From NCBI GenBank assembly GCA_002482535.1, contig DLGE01000001.1:405395-469394 (forward strand): a stretch of DNA of 64,000 nt, in the 5' to 3' direction. The stretch is from Peptococcaceae bacterium UBA7702 (GTDB taxonomy: Bacteria > Bacillota > Dehalobacteriia > UBA7702). Position 1 is the stretch's first letter. The number at the start of each line of letters is the position of its first letter. Made by a program: the position numbers and the translations under genes. The notes below the pieces were generated by a model. That model ran no database searches and was not told the origin of the DNA. It saw only the letters and a program-made list of their open reading frames with translations. Below, in pieces: positions 7,435 through 16,058 of this stretch.

Positions 7435-9876
7435 TTATGCGACTTTTTGATTTTGATTGAGTGAGGCAAAAATGCCGTACCAGTTAAACCCTTCCCGTTG
7501 CAGGATTCCCTGTAATTGTTCGGCGATGTTTAATGTGGTTGTGCCGGTACCGCCACCGGTACCGCCACCGGTACCGCCACCGGTACCACCACCGGTACCA
7601 CCACCGTTTTCGCCGCCGGTACCGCCACCGTTTTCGCCGCCGGTACCACCACCGTTTTCGCCGCCGGTGCCACCGCCGTTTTCGCCGCCGGTACCGCCGC
7701 CGTTTTCGCCGCCGGTGCCGCCGCCGTTTTCGCCGCCGGTGCCGCCACCGTTTTCACCGCCGGTTTCATTTTCATCGGGGGTTTTCTCTTCCTCTTCTTT
7801 TTCTTCCTCATCATCGTTGTTGCCGCCAACGTAATCGCTGACGGAATAGGAATAGCCTTCGGGGCGCTCAAACTTTTCGCCGCTGATGACCCCGGCCTTA
7901 TATGCGGCGCTTACCACCATTTTCCAAACCACGGTGGGATATTGGCCGCCGTAGACATTGGCCATGTATTGGGCACTGCCGTCTTCGCTGACGTCGTTAT
8001 CGTAACCCATCCAAACCATGCCGACGATTTCAGGGGTGTATCCGGCAAACCAGGCGTCTTTCGTGCCGTATTTGCCTTTGAAGGTGGAAGTGTCGGGTAA
8101 CTGGGTCGTACCGGTCTTGCCGCAGATATAGAGACCGCTGACATTGGCTCTCGTGGCGGTGCCGCCGGTAACGACGCCGTGGAGGAGGGTATCCATGGAG
8201 TAAGCCGTATCTTCTTCCATGACCTGTTCAAAATCAGCTTCATGTTTATAAATTGGAGTTTCGCCTTCACCGGCGTATCTGCTTTCAATCCGGGCAACCG
8301 TGGTCAAATCGGTCTTATAACCGCCGCTGGCAAAGCAGCTGAAAGCGGTTGCCATATTAAGGGGAGAAACGCCATAGGTGAGGCCGCCCAAAGCGAGGGC
8401 CGGGTTATCGTCGCTTTCCACCAGGGGAAGGCCGAGCTTCTTGGCAAATTCCCAGCCGGTGGTGGTGCCGATTTCCTGAAGCAAACGTACGGCGCAGGTA
8501 TTGATGGAGTATTTCACGGCGACGCTCATGGAAACTTCGCCGCGGTAGCCGCCGCCGGAATTCTTTGGTTTATAAGCCCCGGTAAGGGGCGCGTCAAGGA
8601 TCGTATAGTTTGGCGAATAGCCTTGATCCAGGGCGGCGCCGTACACCGCCAGGGGTTTGATGGAGGAACCGGGTTGACGTTTCATGTCTGTGGCGCGGTT
8701 ATAACCGAAGCGCGTTTCGTATTCTCTGCCCCCGGCCATTCCGTAAATTTCACCGGTTTTAGGATTACTGAATATGGCGGCGCTTTCCAGTGATTCGTCA
8801 CCGTAGCCCTTGGGGAAGTTATAATTGCCCTCCAGATAGATGTCGTCAAGTTTATCCTGAACGGCGGGATTCAGCGTCGTGTAGACCTTAAAGCCGCCGG
8901 TATAGACGGAACCTGCGGAATAGCCGAGTCCCACAAGGATGTCGTCGGCTTCTTTGATGGCGTAGTCAACAAAATAGGAATGTCCTTCGATATCGCTGTC
9001 CACAGTTTGCACATCCAACTGACTGCTGATATCTTCCGCTTTGGCCGTAGCCGCCTCATCCTCGGTGATGGCGCCATATTCCACCATATTGTCGAGAACC
9101 CGGTTTCGCACGGTGGTAGCCTTATCAATGTCGGTGGTGGGAGCATAGGAATTGGGCGACGGTAAAATGCCGATCAGCATGGCGCACTCGCCCAAAGTCA
9201 GTTCGGAAACGGTCTTATTAAAATAGTATTCCGCGCCGCTGCCGATACCGTAGACGTTTTGTCCCACAAATATTTCATTCAGGTAGAAGGTCAGGATCTC
9301 ATCTTTTGTGTACATGTTTTCCAGCTTCAAGGCGACAATGGCTTCTTTGATTTTTCTGTCGATTGTTTTATCCTGGGAATTCAATACGGCATTTCTGGCC
9401 AACTGCATGGTCAGCGTGGAAGCGCCTTGGGATTTCCCGCCCGCCTTTAAGTCGGCCAGGGCCGCGCCGAAAATACGGATCACGTCGATGCCGTTATGTT
9501 TGTAAAAACGCGTATCTTCCGTGGAGATCACGGCGGGGATGATATAAGATTTTTCATATTCGTCAAAAGCAATCACATTGCGGTCTTCCGCGCCGCTGAC
9601 CTCTACCAAGAGATTGCCTTCGCTGTCGTAAACTTCTGATTTGGACGCCTGGGTAATGCCGTTTTCTTCCAGTTCGCCCAAAGCTTCCTCAATCTCATCA
9701 TAGTTGCTCTTCACGAGGTAGAAGGCGTAACCGCCGGTTGAAATGACGGCAAGAAGGATGACGAGCACAATGATTAAAATGACTTTTTTCAGGACTGCAT
9801 GTTTTTTCTTTCTCTTTTTTTTCTTTTTTCCCTTCGCGGACGGCGCGTCCGAGAAAGAATATTTACTTTTTGCCAT
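7435..9876 (-). CDS. Class A penicillin-binding protein (PBP1A-like)
   Basis: An 813-residue bifunctional peptidoglycan polymerase. A very basic cytoplasmic tail (KGKKKKKRKKK) precedes one membrane helix (31-53). The GT51 glycosyltransferase domain covers about 85-275, with the catalytic Glu in STEDTRFYKHNG (Glu120) and GGKSQGASTLTMQLARN. The transpeptidase domain has SSIK (Ser404, Lys407) and KTGTT near residue 590. The C-terminus carries an acidic Glu/Asp stretch, then seven perfect GGENGGGT octapeptides and four GGGT units, then a short sequence ending NQNQKVA. The tail is low-complexity and may span the wall or vary in length by slippage. The start has a consensus AGGAGG site. Confidence 0.93.
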   Translation of the reverse strand: MAKSKYSFSDAPSAKGKKKKKRKKKHAVLKKVILIIVLVILLAVISTGGYAFYLVKSNYDEIEEALGELEENGITQASKSEVYDSEGNLLVEVSGAEDRNVIAFDEYEKSYIIPAVISTEDTRFYKHNGIDVIRIFGAALADLKAGGKSQGASTLTMQLARNAVLNSQDKTIDRKIKEAIVALKLENMYTKDEILTFYLNEIFVGQNVYGIGSGAEYYFNKTVSELTLGECAMLIGILPSPNSYAPTTDIDKATTVRNRVLDNMVEYGAITEDEAATAKAEDISSQLDVQTVDSDIEGHSYFVDYAIKEADDILVGLGYSAGSVYTGGFKVYTTLNPAVQDKLDDIYLEGNYNFPKGYGDESLESAAIFSNPKTGEIYGMAGGREYETRFGYNRATDMKRQPGSSIKPLAVYGAALDQGYSPNYTILDAPLTGAYKPKNSGGGYRGEVSMSVAVKYSINTCAVRLLQEIGTTTGWEFAKKLGLPLVESDDNPALALGGLTYGVSPLNMATAFSCFASGGYKTDLTTVARIESRYAGEGETPIYKHEADFEQVMEEDTAYSMDTLLHGVVTGGTATRANVSGLYICGKTGTTQLPDTSTFKGKYGTKDAWFAGYTPEIVGMVWMGYDNDVSEDGSAQYMANVYGGQYPTVVWKMVVSAAYKAGVISGEKFERPEGYSYSVSDYVGGNNDDEEEKEEEEKTPDENETGGENGGGTGGENGGGTGGENGGGTGGENGGGTGGENGGGTGGENGGGTGGENGGGTGGGTGGGTGGGTGGGTGTTTLNIAEQLQGILQREGFNWYGIFASLNQNQKVA
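7536..7765 (-). repeat. 24-base coding tandem repeat in the penicillin-binding protein tail
   Basis: Seven 24-base units encode GGENGGGT, followed by four 12-base units encoding GGGT. Wobble positions differ between units (GGTACC/GGTGCC, GCC/ACC), so the array is old enough to have drifted, though it is still prone to slippage. It lies entirely within the gene. Confidence 0.95.
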
Positions 9877-9907
9877 TTCCTTCCTCCTGTTCGGGAATTA
9901 TATTGCC

Positions 9908-9935
9908 ATTATAACATACATCTTGTTTTTTGAAT
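9908..9935 (-). promoter_or_regulatory. Probable promoter of the penicillin-binding protein gene
   Basis: On the minus strand, ATTCAA (9930-9935), a 16-base spacer, and a perfect TATAAT (9908-9913), 32 bases before the ATG. Confidence 0.5.
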
Positions 9936-10086
9936 AGTATATCCTTGTAAATTTTCATATATTATGGTATTATTAATGAAAAATTAATAATCATCGTTTT
10001 CCGGAACATGCAGGATTTCCCCGGAATGCAGAGAAAAGGATAATACGCTTTCGCCGCAGCGCAAGGAAGCGTAGTGAGGGAAATAT

Positions 10087-10500
10087 ATGAAAATAGCAGT
10101 GATTGATGGACAAGGCGGCGGCATCGGCAAGCATATTATGGAAAAACTCCGGGCCAACCTCCCGGAGGAAACCTCCCTGATCGCCCTGGGCACCAACGCT
10201 TTGGCCACCGCGCAGATGATGAAGGCCGGGGCCAGTGAAGGCGCCACCGGTGAGAACGCCATCTGCTTTATGGCAGATAAAGTTGACATCATCTGCGGTA
10301 CTGTTTCGGTGCTTTGCGCCAACGGTATGATGGGTGAAATCACGCCGGCCGTGGCGAAAGCCATCGGCGAAGCGGAGGGCAAAAAGTATCTGCTGCCCGT
10401 CAATAAGAATCAGATCAAAGTGGTTGGCGTGATCAAAGAACCTCTGCCGCATCTCATCGATCTGCTGGTGGAAGCTGTGAGAAAGGAAGGTGATCACTGA
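10087..10500 (+). CDS. DUF3842-family protein
   Basis: A 137-residue soluble protein that starts with a nucleotide-binding-like loop (MKIAVIDGQGGGIGKHI) and continues with LIALGTNALATAQMMKAGA and VDIICGTVSVLCANGMMGEITP. This is the DUF3842 pattern, of unknown function. It is translationally coupled to the CooT-like gene (TGATG overlap at 10498-10502), so the two products probably work in the same process, possibly nickel handling. That role is inferred from position only. Confidence 0.8.
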   Translation: MKIAVIDGQGGGIGKHIMEKLRANLPEETSLIALGTNALATAQMMKAGASEGATGENAICFMADKVDIICGTVSVLCANGMMGEITPAVAKAIGEAEGKKYLLPVNKNQIKVVGVIKEPLPHLIDLLVEAVRKEGDH

Positions 10501-10694
10501 TGTGTGAAGCCAATGTTTTTATCAAAGACAAAGAAGCCGAAAAGTACGAATTATTGTTGGAAGCCGTTGATAAAGTGATTCCCGGCGATGACGAAATCAT
10601 CTTGGAAAGCATTTTCGGCGAGCGTAAGATCGTGAAAGCGAAAATCAAGGAGATGATGCTCCTCGATCATAAAATCAATCTTGAAAGAATATAG
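10500..10694 (+). CDS. CooT-family small nickel-binding protein (copy 1)
   Basis: A 64-residue protein beginning MCEANVFI, with the family's conserved Cys2. In Rhodospirillum CooT this residue helps bind Ni2+ at the dimer interface during CODH maturation. The fold-typical end (ILESIFGERKIVKAKIKEMMLLDHKINLE) matches CooT. The ATG overlaps the stop of the DUF3842 gene. A paralogue lies at 32919-33104, and nickel enzymes (CODH/ACS) lie at the end of the window. Confidence 0.8.
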   Translation: MCEANVFIKDKEAEKYELLLEAVDKVIPGDDEIILESIFGERKIVKAKIKEMMLLDHKINLERI

Positions 10695-10788
10695 GAAATT
10701 CAGCATAAAAAAATCTTCCGACTTTGCTTTTTGTTTCGTTCAGAGACAAAGACAGAGCATGGACCGGTGAAGAAGGGAAAACAGGAAT

Positions 10789-11535
10789 ATGTCAGGACAT
10801 TCGAAATGGGCGAACATCAAAAGAAGGAAAGGGGCGGTTGACGCCGAACGCGCCAAAGCGTTTACCAAGATTTCCAGAGAAATCATCGTTGCGGTGCAGC
10901 AAGGGGGACCCGATCCCGACGGAAATTTCCGCCTTAAATTGATGATTCAAAAAGCAAAAGCGGCGAATATGCCCAACGACAACATCAACCGCTGCATCCA
11001 AAAGGCTGCCGGCAACGGTGACGACACGAAGTATAACGAAGTCGTTTACGAGGGCTACGGCCCGGCGGGAACCGCCATTTTGCTGGAGATCATGACCGAT
11101 AACCGAAACCGTACCGCCAGCGAAATACGCTATCTTTTTTCCAGGAACGGTGGCAACCTCGGTGAAACCGGCTGCGTTGCCTGGATGTTTGACCGTGTCG
11201 GCAGAATTGCGGCGCCCCTGGGGGGAAAAGAGGAAGACGATTTCATGATGATCGCTCTGGACGCAGGGGCGGAAGACGTTTCCTTTGAAGACGGCGTCGG
11301 TGAAATCATCACCCTGCCGGAGGAATTGGAGAACGTCAGAAAAGCACTGATTGAGACGGGGCTGGAAATCACCGACGCAGAAGTGACGCGGATTCCCAAA
11401 AATACCGTCGCCGTGGACGACGTTGACCAGGCGCGCCAGGTCCTTACCCTCTATGACGCTTTGGACGAACATGACGATGTGCAGAACGCTTACAGTAATT
11501 TTGAAATCAGCGATGATATTTTAGAACAGATTTAA
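10789..11535 (+). CDS. yebC: YebC/PmpR-family protein
   Basis: A 248-residue member of the YebC/TACO1 family, full length. The signature start MSGHSKWANIKRRKGAVDAERAKAFTK is followed by the NDNINRCIQKAAG and GYGPAGTAILLEIMTDNRNRT motifs. Members were described as transcriptional regulators, and more recent work ties them to translation of proline-rich stretches. It lies alone between the CooT-like gene and the glutamate synthase promoter. Confidence 0.95.
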   Translation: MSGHSKWANIKRRKGAVDAERAKAFTKISREIIVAVQQGGPDPDGNFRLKLMIQKAKAANMPNDNINRCIQKAAGNGDDTKYNEVVYEGYGPAGTAILLEIMTDNRNRTASEIRYLFSRNGGNLGETGCVAWMFDRVGRIAAPLGGKEEDDFMMIALDAGAEDVSFEDGVGEIITLPEELENVRKALIETGLEITDAEVTRIPKNTVAVDDVDQARQVLTLYDALDEHDDVQNAYSNFEISDDILEQI

Positions 11536-11562
11536 GTTTTTTGCGTACTTTTCCCGCCCATC

Positions 11563-11591
11563 TTGACAAGGAAAAAGTTTCGTAATATAAT
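11563..11591 (+). promoter_or_regulatory. Consensus promoter of the glutamate synthase operon
   Basis: Perfect TTGACA (11563-11568), a 17-base spacer, and perfect TATAAT (11586-11591). So strong a promoter implies that control lies downstream, in the leader. Confidence 0.9.
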
Positions 11592-11604
11592 GTCAGAAAT
11601 CAAC

Positions 11605-11712
11605 AGTAATAGAGCAATGTATTACTTATATATCGAAAAGGCAGAGCCTGTAAATCAACGACGATTTAGCAAATGTTTTATTTTGTGCGCGTGATTTATG
11701 GGTTTCTTTTTT
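11605..11712 (+). promoter_or_regulatory. ANTAR-type attenuator in the glutamate synthase leader
   Basis: Three elements are visible. A first stem AGTAATA/TATTACT (11605-11626) carries AGAGCAATG in its top. A second hairpin (11651-11668) pairs TAAATC with GATTTA around a six-base loop AACGAC, with A at loop position 1 and G at position 4, as in ANTAR-protein targets. The 5' arm of that hairpin can instead pair in an 11-bp stem (11647-11657 with 11692-11702) followed directly by TTTCTTTTTT, an intrinsic terminator. The two folds exclude each other. This matches the antitermination scheme known for EutV and proposed for NitR of solvent-forming clostridia. Control by the ANTAR protein at 23.3 kb is inferred. 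Confidence 0.7.
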
Positions 11713-11787
11713 ATATCATTTATGCTTTTTTGCTTAAAGAAATTCAAGATTTGAGATTTGATTTTATTAAGGGTAGGGTGATAGGTT

Positions 11788-12885
11788 ATGGATTATGAAG
11801 GTGAAGTAAGAATTCCCTCCGGCTGCGCCATTACGGGGATGATATCAAAAACCGGTGAGCGTTTTAGCGGGGAGTCTTTGATTCGTTCCATTGCCACGAT
11901 GCACGACCGTTCCAACGGACTTGGCGGCGGATTTGCCGGCTATGGAATTTATCCCGCCTATGCGGACTGTTACGCGTTTCATGTTTTTTACGACAATTTG
12001 CAGGCCAAAGAAGCGTGTGAAACATTCATCACACGTCATTTTGAAATCGCGGCGATGTCGGAACTGCCGACCAAAAAACATCCCGGGGTGAAGGATGAAC
12101 CTTTGATCTGGCGCTACTTTTTGGCGCCTTTGCAGACGAAGATCGTCGCCTCACAATTAGATGAGAAGGAATATGTTGTCCGCTGCGTGATGAGGGTCAA
12201 CGCGGGCCACAGCGGCGCCTATATCTTTTCCTGCGGGAAAAATATGGGTGTTTTCAAGGCCGTCGGTTTTCCCGAAGATGTCGGCGTGTTTTACTGCCTC
12301 GATGAATATAAAGGCTACTGTTGGACCAGCCACGGCCGCTATCCTACCAACACGCCGGGTTGGTGGGGCGGGGCGCACCCCTTTGCCATATTGGATTATT
12401 CCGTGGTTCATAACGGTGAAATTTCCTCCTATGACGCCAACCGCCGCTACATTGAAATGTTCGGTTATCAATGCTGTTTGCAAACGGATACGGAAGTCAT
12501 CGCCTATATCATCGATTTTCTCCACCGCCGCAAAGGCTTGACCATGGAAGAAGCGGCGAAAATTATCGCAGCGCCCTTTTGGTCAACGATTGCCACAAAA
12601 GAAGGGGCGGAAAAGGAAGTATACGCCTTTTTCCGCAAGAGATTTCCCAGTTTGTTGATTACCGGCCCTTTCTCGATCATGGTTGGTTTTGAGAACGGAC
12701 TGATGGTCTTAAACGACCGCTTGAAGCTGCGCTCCATGGTGATCGGCGAAAAAGGTGACCGGGTTTGCATTGCCTCGGAAGAATGCGCTTTAAGGGAAAT
12801 CTACGGTGACTTTGACCGCATCTGGTATCCCAGAGGCGGCGAAGCCGTGGTGATCCAGGTGGAAACAGGGAAAGGAGGGCAATGA
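11788..12885 (+). CDS. Glutamate synthase subunit, class II glutamine amidotransferase
   Basis: A 365-residue protein equal to the N-terminal glutaminase domain of large bacterial GltB, here as a separate subunit of the archaeal-type split enzyme. The catalytic nucleophile is expected at Cys13 (SGCAITGM) after removal of a 12-residue propeptide, as in class II amidotransferases. CWTSHGRYPTNTPGWWGGAHPF and VHNGEISS are the glutamine-pocket motifs. It releases ammonia from glutamine for the synthase subunit. First gene of a five-gene operon, with a four-base overlap to the next gene. Confidence 0.9.
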   Translation: MDYEGEVRIPSGCAITGMISKTGERFSGESLIRSIATMHDRSNGLGGGFAGYGIYPAYADCYAFHVFYDNLQAKEACETFITRHFEIAAMSELPTKKHPGVKDEPLIWRYFLAPLQTKIVASQLDEKEYVVRCVMRVNAGHSGAYIFSCGKNMGVFKAVGFPEDVGVFYCLDEYKGYCWTSHGRYPTNTPGWWGGAHPFAILDYSVVHNGEISSYDANRRYIEMFGYQCCLQTDTEVIAYIIDFLHRRKGLTMEEAAKIIAAPFWSTIATKEGAEKEVYAFFRKRFPSLLITGPFSIMVGFENGLMVLNDRLKLRSMVIGEKGDRVCIASEECALREIYGDFDRIWYPRGGEAVVIQVETGKGGQ

Positions 12886-14387
12886 TGATGCATCTGTCAT
12901 ACCCCGCTTATGAAGTCGAACGCAACGAAAGCCGCTGCATTACCTGTGGCGCTTGTGTGAGACAGTGCGCCAACGGCGTCCATGATTATGATGAAGAAAA
13001 CGATGTCATGCTTAGCGATTCCAGTAAGTGCGTGAATTGTCATCGCTGTGTTTCCCTCTGTCCCACCAGGGCGCTGAAGATTGTGAAAAGCGACAATGTT
13101 TTCAAAGAAAATTATCATTGGCAAGCTTCGGATATCGAAGAAATCTACCTTCAGGCCGAAGGCGGCGGTATGCTCTTATCTTCCATGGGCAATCCCCGTA
13201 AATATCCGATCTATTGGGATAAACTTCTTTTAAACGCCTCTCAGGTGACGAATCCTTCCATCGACCCCTTAAGAGAACCGATGGAAACCAAAACCTTCTT
13301 AGGGAAAAAGAATACGGAAATCATCCGCGGTGAAGACGGCAGAATCATCAACAATCTCCCGGTCAATCTGGAGCTTGCCATGCCGATGATGTTTGCCGCC
13401 ATGTCCTACGGGGCCATCAGTTACAATGCCCATGAAAGTTTGGCCCGGGCCGCGGCGGAACTGGGTATTTTCTATAATACCGGCGAGGGCGGCCTCCACC
13501 GCGATTTTTATCAATACGGATCCCATACCATCGTCCAGGTGGCTTCGGGTCGTTTCGGCGTCCATAAAGATTATCTGAACGCCGGCAGCGCCATTGAAAT
13601 CAAAATCGGCCAGGGGGCGAAACCCGGAATCGGCGGCCATTTGCCCGGTTATAAGAACGTTGGTGATATTTCCAGCACCCGTATGATACCCGAAGGCAGC
13701 GACGCGATTTCCCCCGCGCCTCACCACGATATTTATTCCATTGAGGATTTACGCCAACTTGTCTTTTCTTTGAAAGAGGCGACTCAATACAAAAAACCCG
13801 TGTGCGTTAAGATCTCCGCCGTGCACAACGTCGCCGCCATTGCCAGCGGAATTGCCAGAAGCGGCGCTGATATCATTGCCATCGACGGATTCCGGGGCGG
13901 CACCGGCGCCGCGCCCACCAGAATCAGAGACAGTGTCGGAATTCCCATCGAATTGGCACTGGCCTCTGTGGATCAGCGGTTAAGAGACGAGGGCATCCGT
14001 GAAAATGTCTCTGTTGTGGTCAGCGGCTCCATCCGCAATTCCACGGATATCGTCAAGGCCATTGCCCTCGGCGCCGACGCCGTTTATATTGGCACGGCAG
14101 CCCTTTTGGCCCTGGGGTGCCATCTTTGCCGCAGCTGTCATACGGGAAAATGCAACTGGGGGATCTCCACCCAGCGGCCGGAATTGGTGAAGCGGCTCAA
14201 TCCCGATATTGGCAGCAAGCGGCTGATCAACTTGATGAACGCCTGGAACCACGAGATCATGGAAATCATGGGGGGCATGGGCATCAATTCCATTGAAGCC
14301 CTGCGGGGCAATCGCCTAATGCTCCGGGGCGTGGGACTCAACGATAAAGAACTGGAAATTTTCGGCATTCGCCACGCAGGGGAGTGA
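12882..14387 (+). CDS. Glutamate synthase FMN subunit with ferredoxin domain
   Basis: A 501-residue central subunit of the split glutamate synthase. The N-terminus has two 4Fe-4S motifs (CITCGACVRQC and CVNCHRCVSLCP, about residues 19-63). The rest is the FMN-binding glutamate synthase barrel, with GAISYNAHESLARAA, GEGG, QGAKPGIGGHLPG, KISAVHNVAAIASG and GFRGGTGAAPT. The C-terminal CHLCRSCHTGKCNWGI motif is the 3Fe-4S-type cluster region. It converts 2-oxoglutarate plus ammonia to glutamate. Several ATG codons overlap (12882, 12885, 12888), so the start is uncertain by one or two residues. Confidence 0.93.
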   Translation: MMMHLSYPAYEVERNESRCITCGACVRQCANGVHDYDEENDVMLSDSSKCVNCHRCVSLCPTRALKIVKSDNVFKENYHWQASDIEEIYLQAEGGGMLLSSMGNPRKYPIYWDKLLLNASQVTNPSIDPLREPMETKTFLGKKNTEIIRGEDGRIINNLPVNLELAMPMMFAAMSYGAISYNAHESLARAAAELGIFYNTGEGGLHRDFYQYGSHTIVQVASGRFGVHKDYLNAGSAIEIKIGQGAKPGIGGHLPGYKNVGDISSTRMIPEGSDAISPAPHHDIYSIEDLRQLVFSLKEATQYKKPVCVKISAVHNVAAIASGIARSGADIIAIDGFRGGTGAAPTRIRDSVGIPIELALASVDQRLRDEGIRENVSVVVSGSIRNSTDIVKAIALGADAVYIGTAALLALGCHLCRSCHTGKCNWGISTQRPELVKRLNPDIGSKRLINLMNAWNHEIMEIMGGMGINSIEALRGNRLMLRGVGLNDKELEIFGIRHAGE

Positions 14388-14391
14388 TACC

Positions 14392-14826
14392 ATGAAAAGA
14401 GTTTATGTCAATGAAGAATGGTGCCTTGGCTGCCATTTATGCGAATACTACTGCGCTTTCGCCAATTCCGGTTTGGCTGACATGGTCAAAGCGCTGAAGG
14501 GGAAAAAGATTCGGCCCAATATCCGCGTGGAAGGAGACGCCGGGATCAGCTTCGCCGTGAGCTGCCGCCACTGTAGCGATGCCCTCTGTGTCAGCGGTTG
14601 TCTTACCGGCGCCATGAGTGTGAAAGACGGTGTGATTTCTATTGATAAAGAGCGGTGTATTGGCTGTTTGACCTGTGTGGCGCTGTGTCCCTACGGCGCG
14701 GTGATGCCCTCTGACGACGGTGTCGTCCAGAAATGCGAACTCTGTACCAATCACGGCGGGGAGCCGGTTTGCGTGAAAAACTGTCCCAACCACGCCATCG
14801 TTTATGTTGAGGAGGCGGAAAGATGA
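14392..14826 (+). CDS. Polyferredoxin subunit of glutamate synthase operon
   Basis: A 144-residue iron-sulfur protein of the HycB/DmsB type. It has enough cysteines for four 4Fe-4S clusters (CLGCHLC...C near the start, CRHCSDALCVSGC about 58, CIGCLTCVALCP about 89, CELC...CVKNCP about 112). It probably carries electrons between the flavoprotein subunit and the FMN synthase. It starts 4 bases after the previous gene and overlaps the next by 4. Confidence 0.88.
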   Translation: MKRVYVNEEWCLGCHLCEYYCAFANSGLADMVKALKGKKIRPNIRVEGDAGISFAVSCRHCSDALCVSGCLTGAMSVKDGVISIDKERCIGCLTCVALCPYGAVMPSDDGVVQKCELCTNHGGEPVCVKNCPNHAIVYVEEAER

Positions 14827-16058
14827 AATACGTGATAATCGGCAATTCTGCCGCCGCCATCGGCGGGGCGGAGGGGATTCGTTCCGTTGATCAGAAAGGG
14901 GAAATCACCTTGATTTCCAAAGAGAGCGAGTTTATCTATTCCCGTCCGTTGATTTCTTACTATCTAAAGGGCGAAGTGAAAAAGGAGGATATGGCTTATC
15001 GCGGCGCTGATTTTTATGAAAAAAATCAGGTGAAGGCCATCCTCGGCAAAGCTGCCGTGGCCGTAGACAGCAACAAAAAAACAGTGAAACTTGGGGATGA
15101 TACCGTCATTCCTTATGACCGTCTCCTCGTCGCTACCGGCGCTACGCCGTTGATGCCACCGATTCCCGGTCTCGGCAAGGTAAAGGAGAAATACACCTTT
15201 CAGTCTATGGCCGACGTTTTGGCCCTGGAAAAAGTGCTTTCACCAGAAAGGGACGTCCTGATCCTCGGCGGCGGCCTGATTGGCCTGAAATGCGCCGAAG
15301 GCATCGGGGAAAAGGCAAAATCCGTCACGGTGATCGACCGTTTCGATCACGTTTTACCCAGCATCCTCGACAACGAGGGGGCCGCCATGATGCAAAAACG
15401 CGGCGAAGCCCACGGCGTATCATTTTTCCTGGGAGAAAACGCGGTCAAAGCCGAAGATCATAAAATGATCTGTGAAAGCGGCAAAGAAGTTTATTTCGAT
15501 ATTTTAGTTGTCGCTGCCGGTGTCAAACCGGAAATATCGCTGCTAAAGTCTGCCGGCGCGAAGATCAATCACGGCATTGTGGTGGATGAAAAAAATGCCA
15601 CGTCGCTGCCGGATATTTACGCTGCCGGCGACTGTGCCGAAGGAACTGACGTTGTTGACGGTGTGAAAAAAATCTTAGCCCTTTTGCCCAACGCTTATCT
15701 CGGCGGTAAAAACGCCGGTATCAACATGGCGGGAGGTAGTCATGTCTACGAAACCGCTATGGCGGTAAACGCCTTGAAATTGTGGGACGATCACCTGATC
15801 ACCGCCGGTATCAGAGTAGGCGAAACCTACGTTGTCCAGGAGGACGGCGCTTATAAAAAGCTCTATTACAGCATTGACGAAGGGTATCTCAACGGTTTCA
15901 TCATGATTGGTGACGTGGACCGGGCGGGGATCTATACCTCCCTGATCCGGGAAAGGACGCCCCTGAAAGAAATCGATTTTGAGCTGATCAAAGAAAACCC
16001 CCAATACAGGGCGTTTTCCCGTCAGGTCAGAAACGACAAGTTAGGAGGCAGAACATGA
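14823..16058 (+). CDS. NAD(P)/FAD-dependent oxidoreductase of glutamate synthase operon
   Basis: A 411-residue pyridine-nucleotide-disulfide reductase-type flavoprotein. An N-terminal FAD site (YVIIGNSAAAIGGAEGIR), a central NAD(P) site (VLILGGGLIGLKCAEG) and the second FAD motif (DIYAAGDCAEG, about 262) are present. It lacks a redox-active CxxC, so it is of the nitrite-reductase/ferredoxin-reductase type. It probably supplies electrons from NAD(P)H to the polyferredoxin. Overlapping start and stop codons on both sides make the operon tightly coupled. Confidence 0.88.
   Translation: MKYVIIGNSAAAIGGAEGIRSVDQKGEITLISKESEFIYSRPLISYYLKGEVKKEDMAYRGADFYEKNQVKAILGKAAVAVDSNKKTVKLGDDTVIPYDRLLVATGATPLMPPIPGLGKVKEKYTFQSMADVLALEKVLSPERDVLILGGGLIGLKCAEGIGEKAKSVTVIDRFDHVLPSILDNEGAAMMQKRGEAHGVSFFLGENAVKAEDHKMICESGKEVYFDILVVAAGVKPEISLLKSAGAKINHGIVVDEKNATSLPDIYAAGDCAEGTDVVDGVKKILALLPNAYLGGKNAGINMAGGSHVYETAMAVNALKLWDDHLITAGIRVGETYVVQEDGAYKKLYYSIDEGYLNGFIMIGDVDRAGIYTSLIRERTPLKEIDFELIKENPQYRAFSRQVRNDKLGGRT

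Noticed and set aside
7536..7765. Possible CRISPR-like array from regular 24-base repeats
   Set aside because: Units are contiguous with no unique spacers and encode a peptide repeat in frame.
7457..7834. Pro-rich frames on the plus strand opposite the penicillin-binding protein tail
   Set aside because: They are mirror images of the glycine-rich repeat; the minus-strand frame is a full-length, well-conserved protein.
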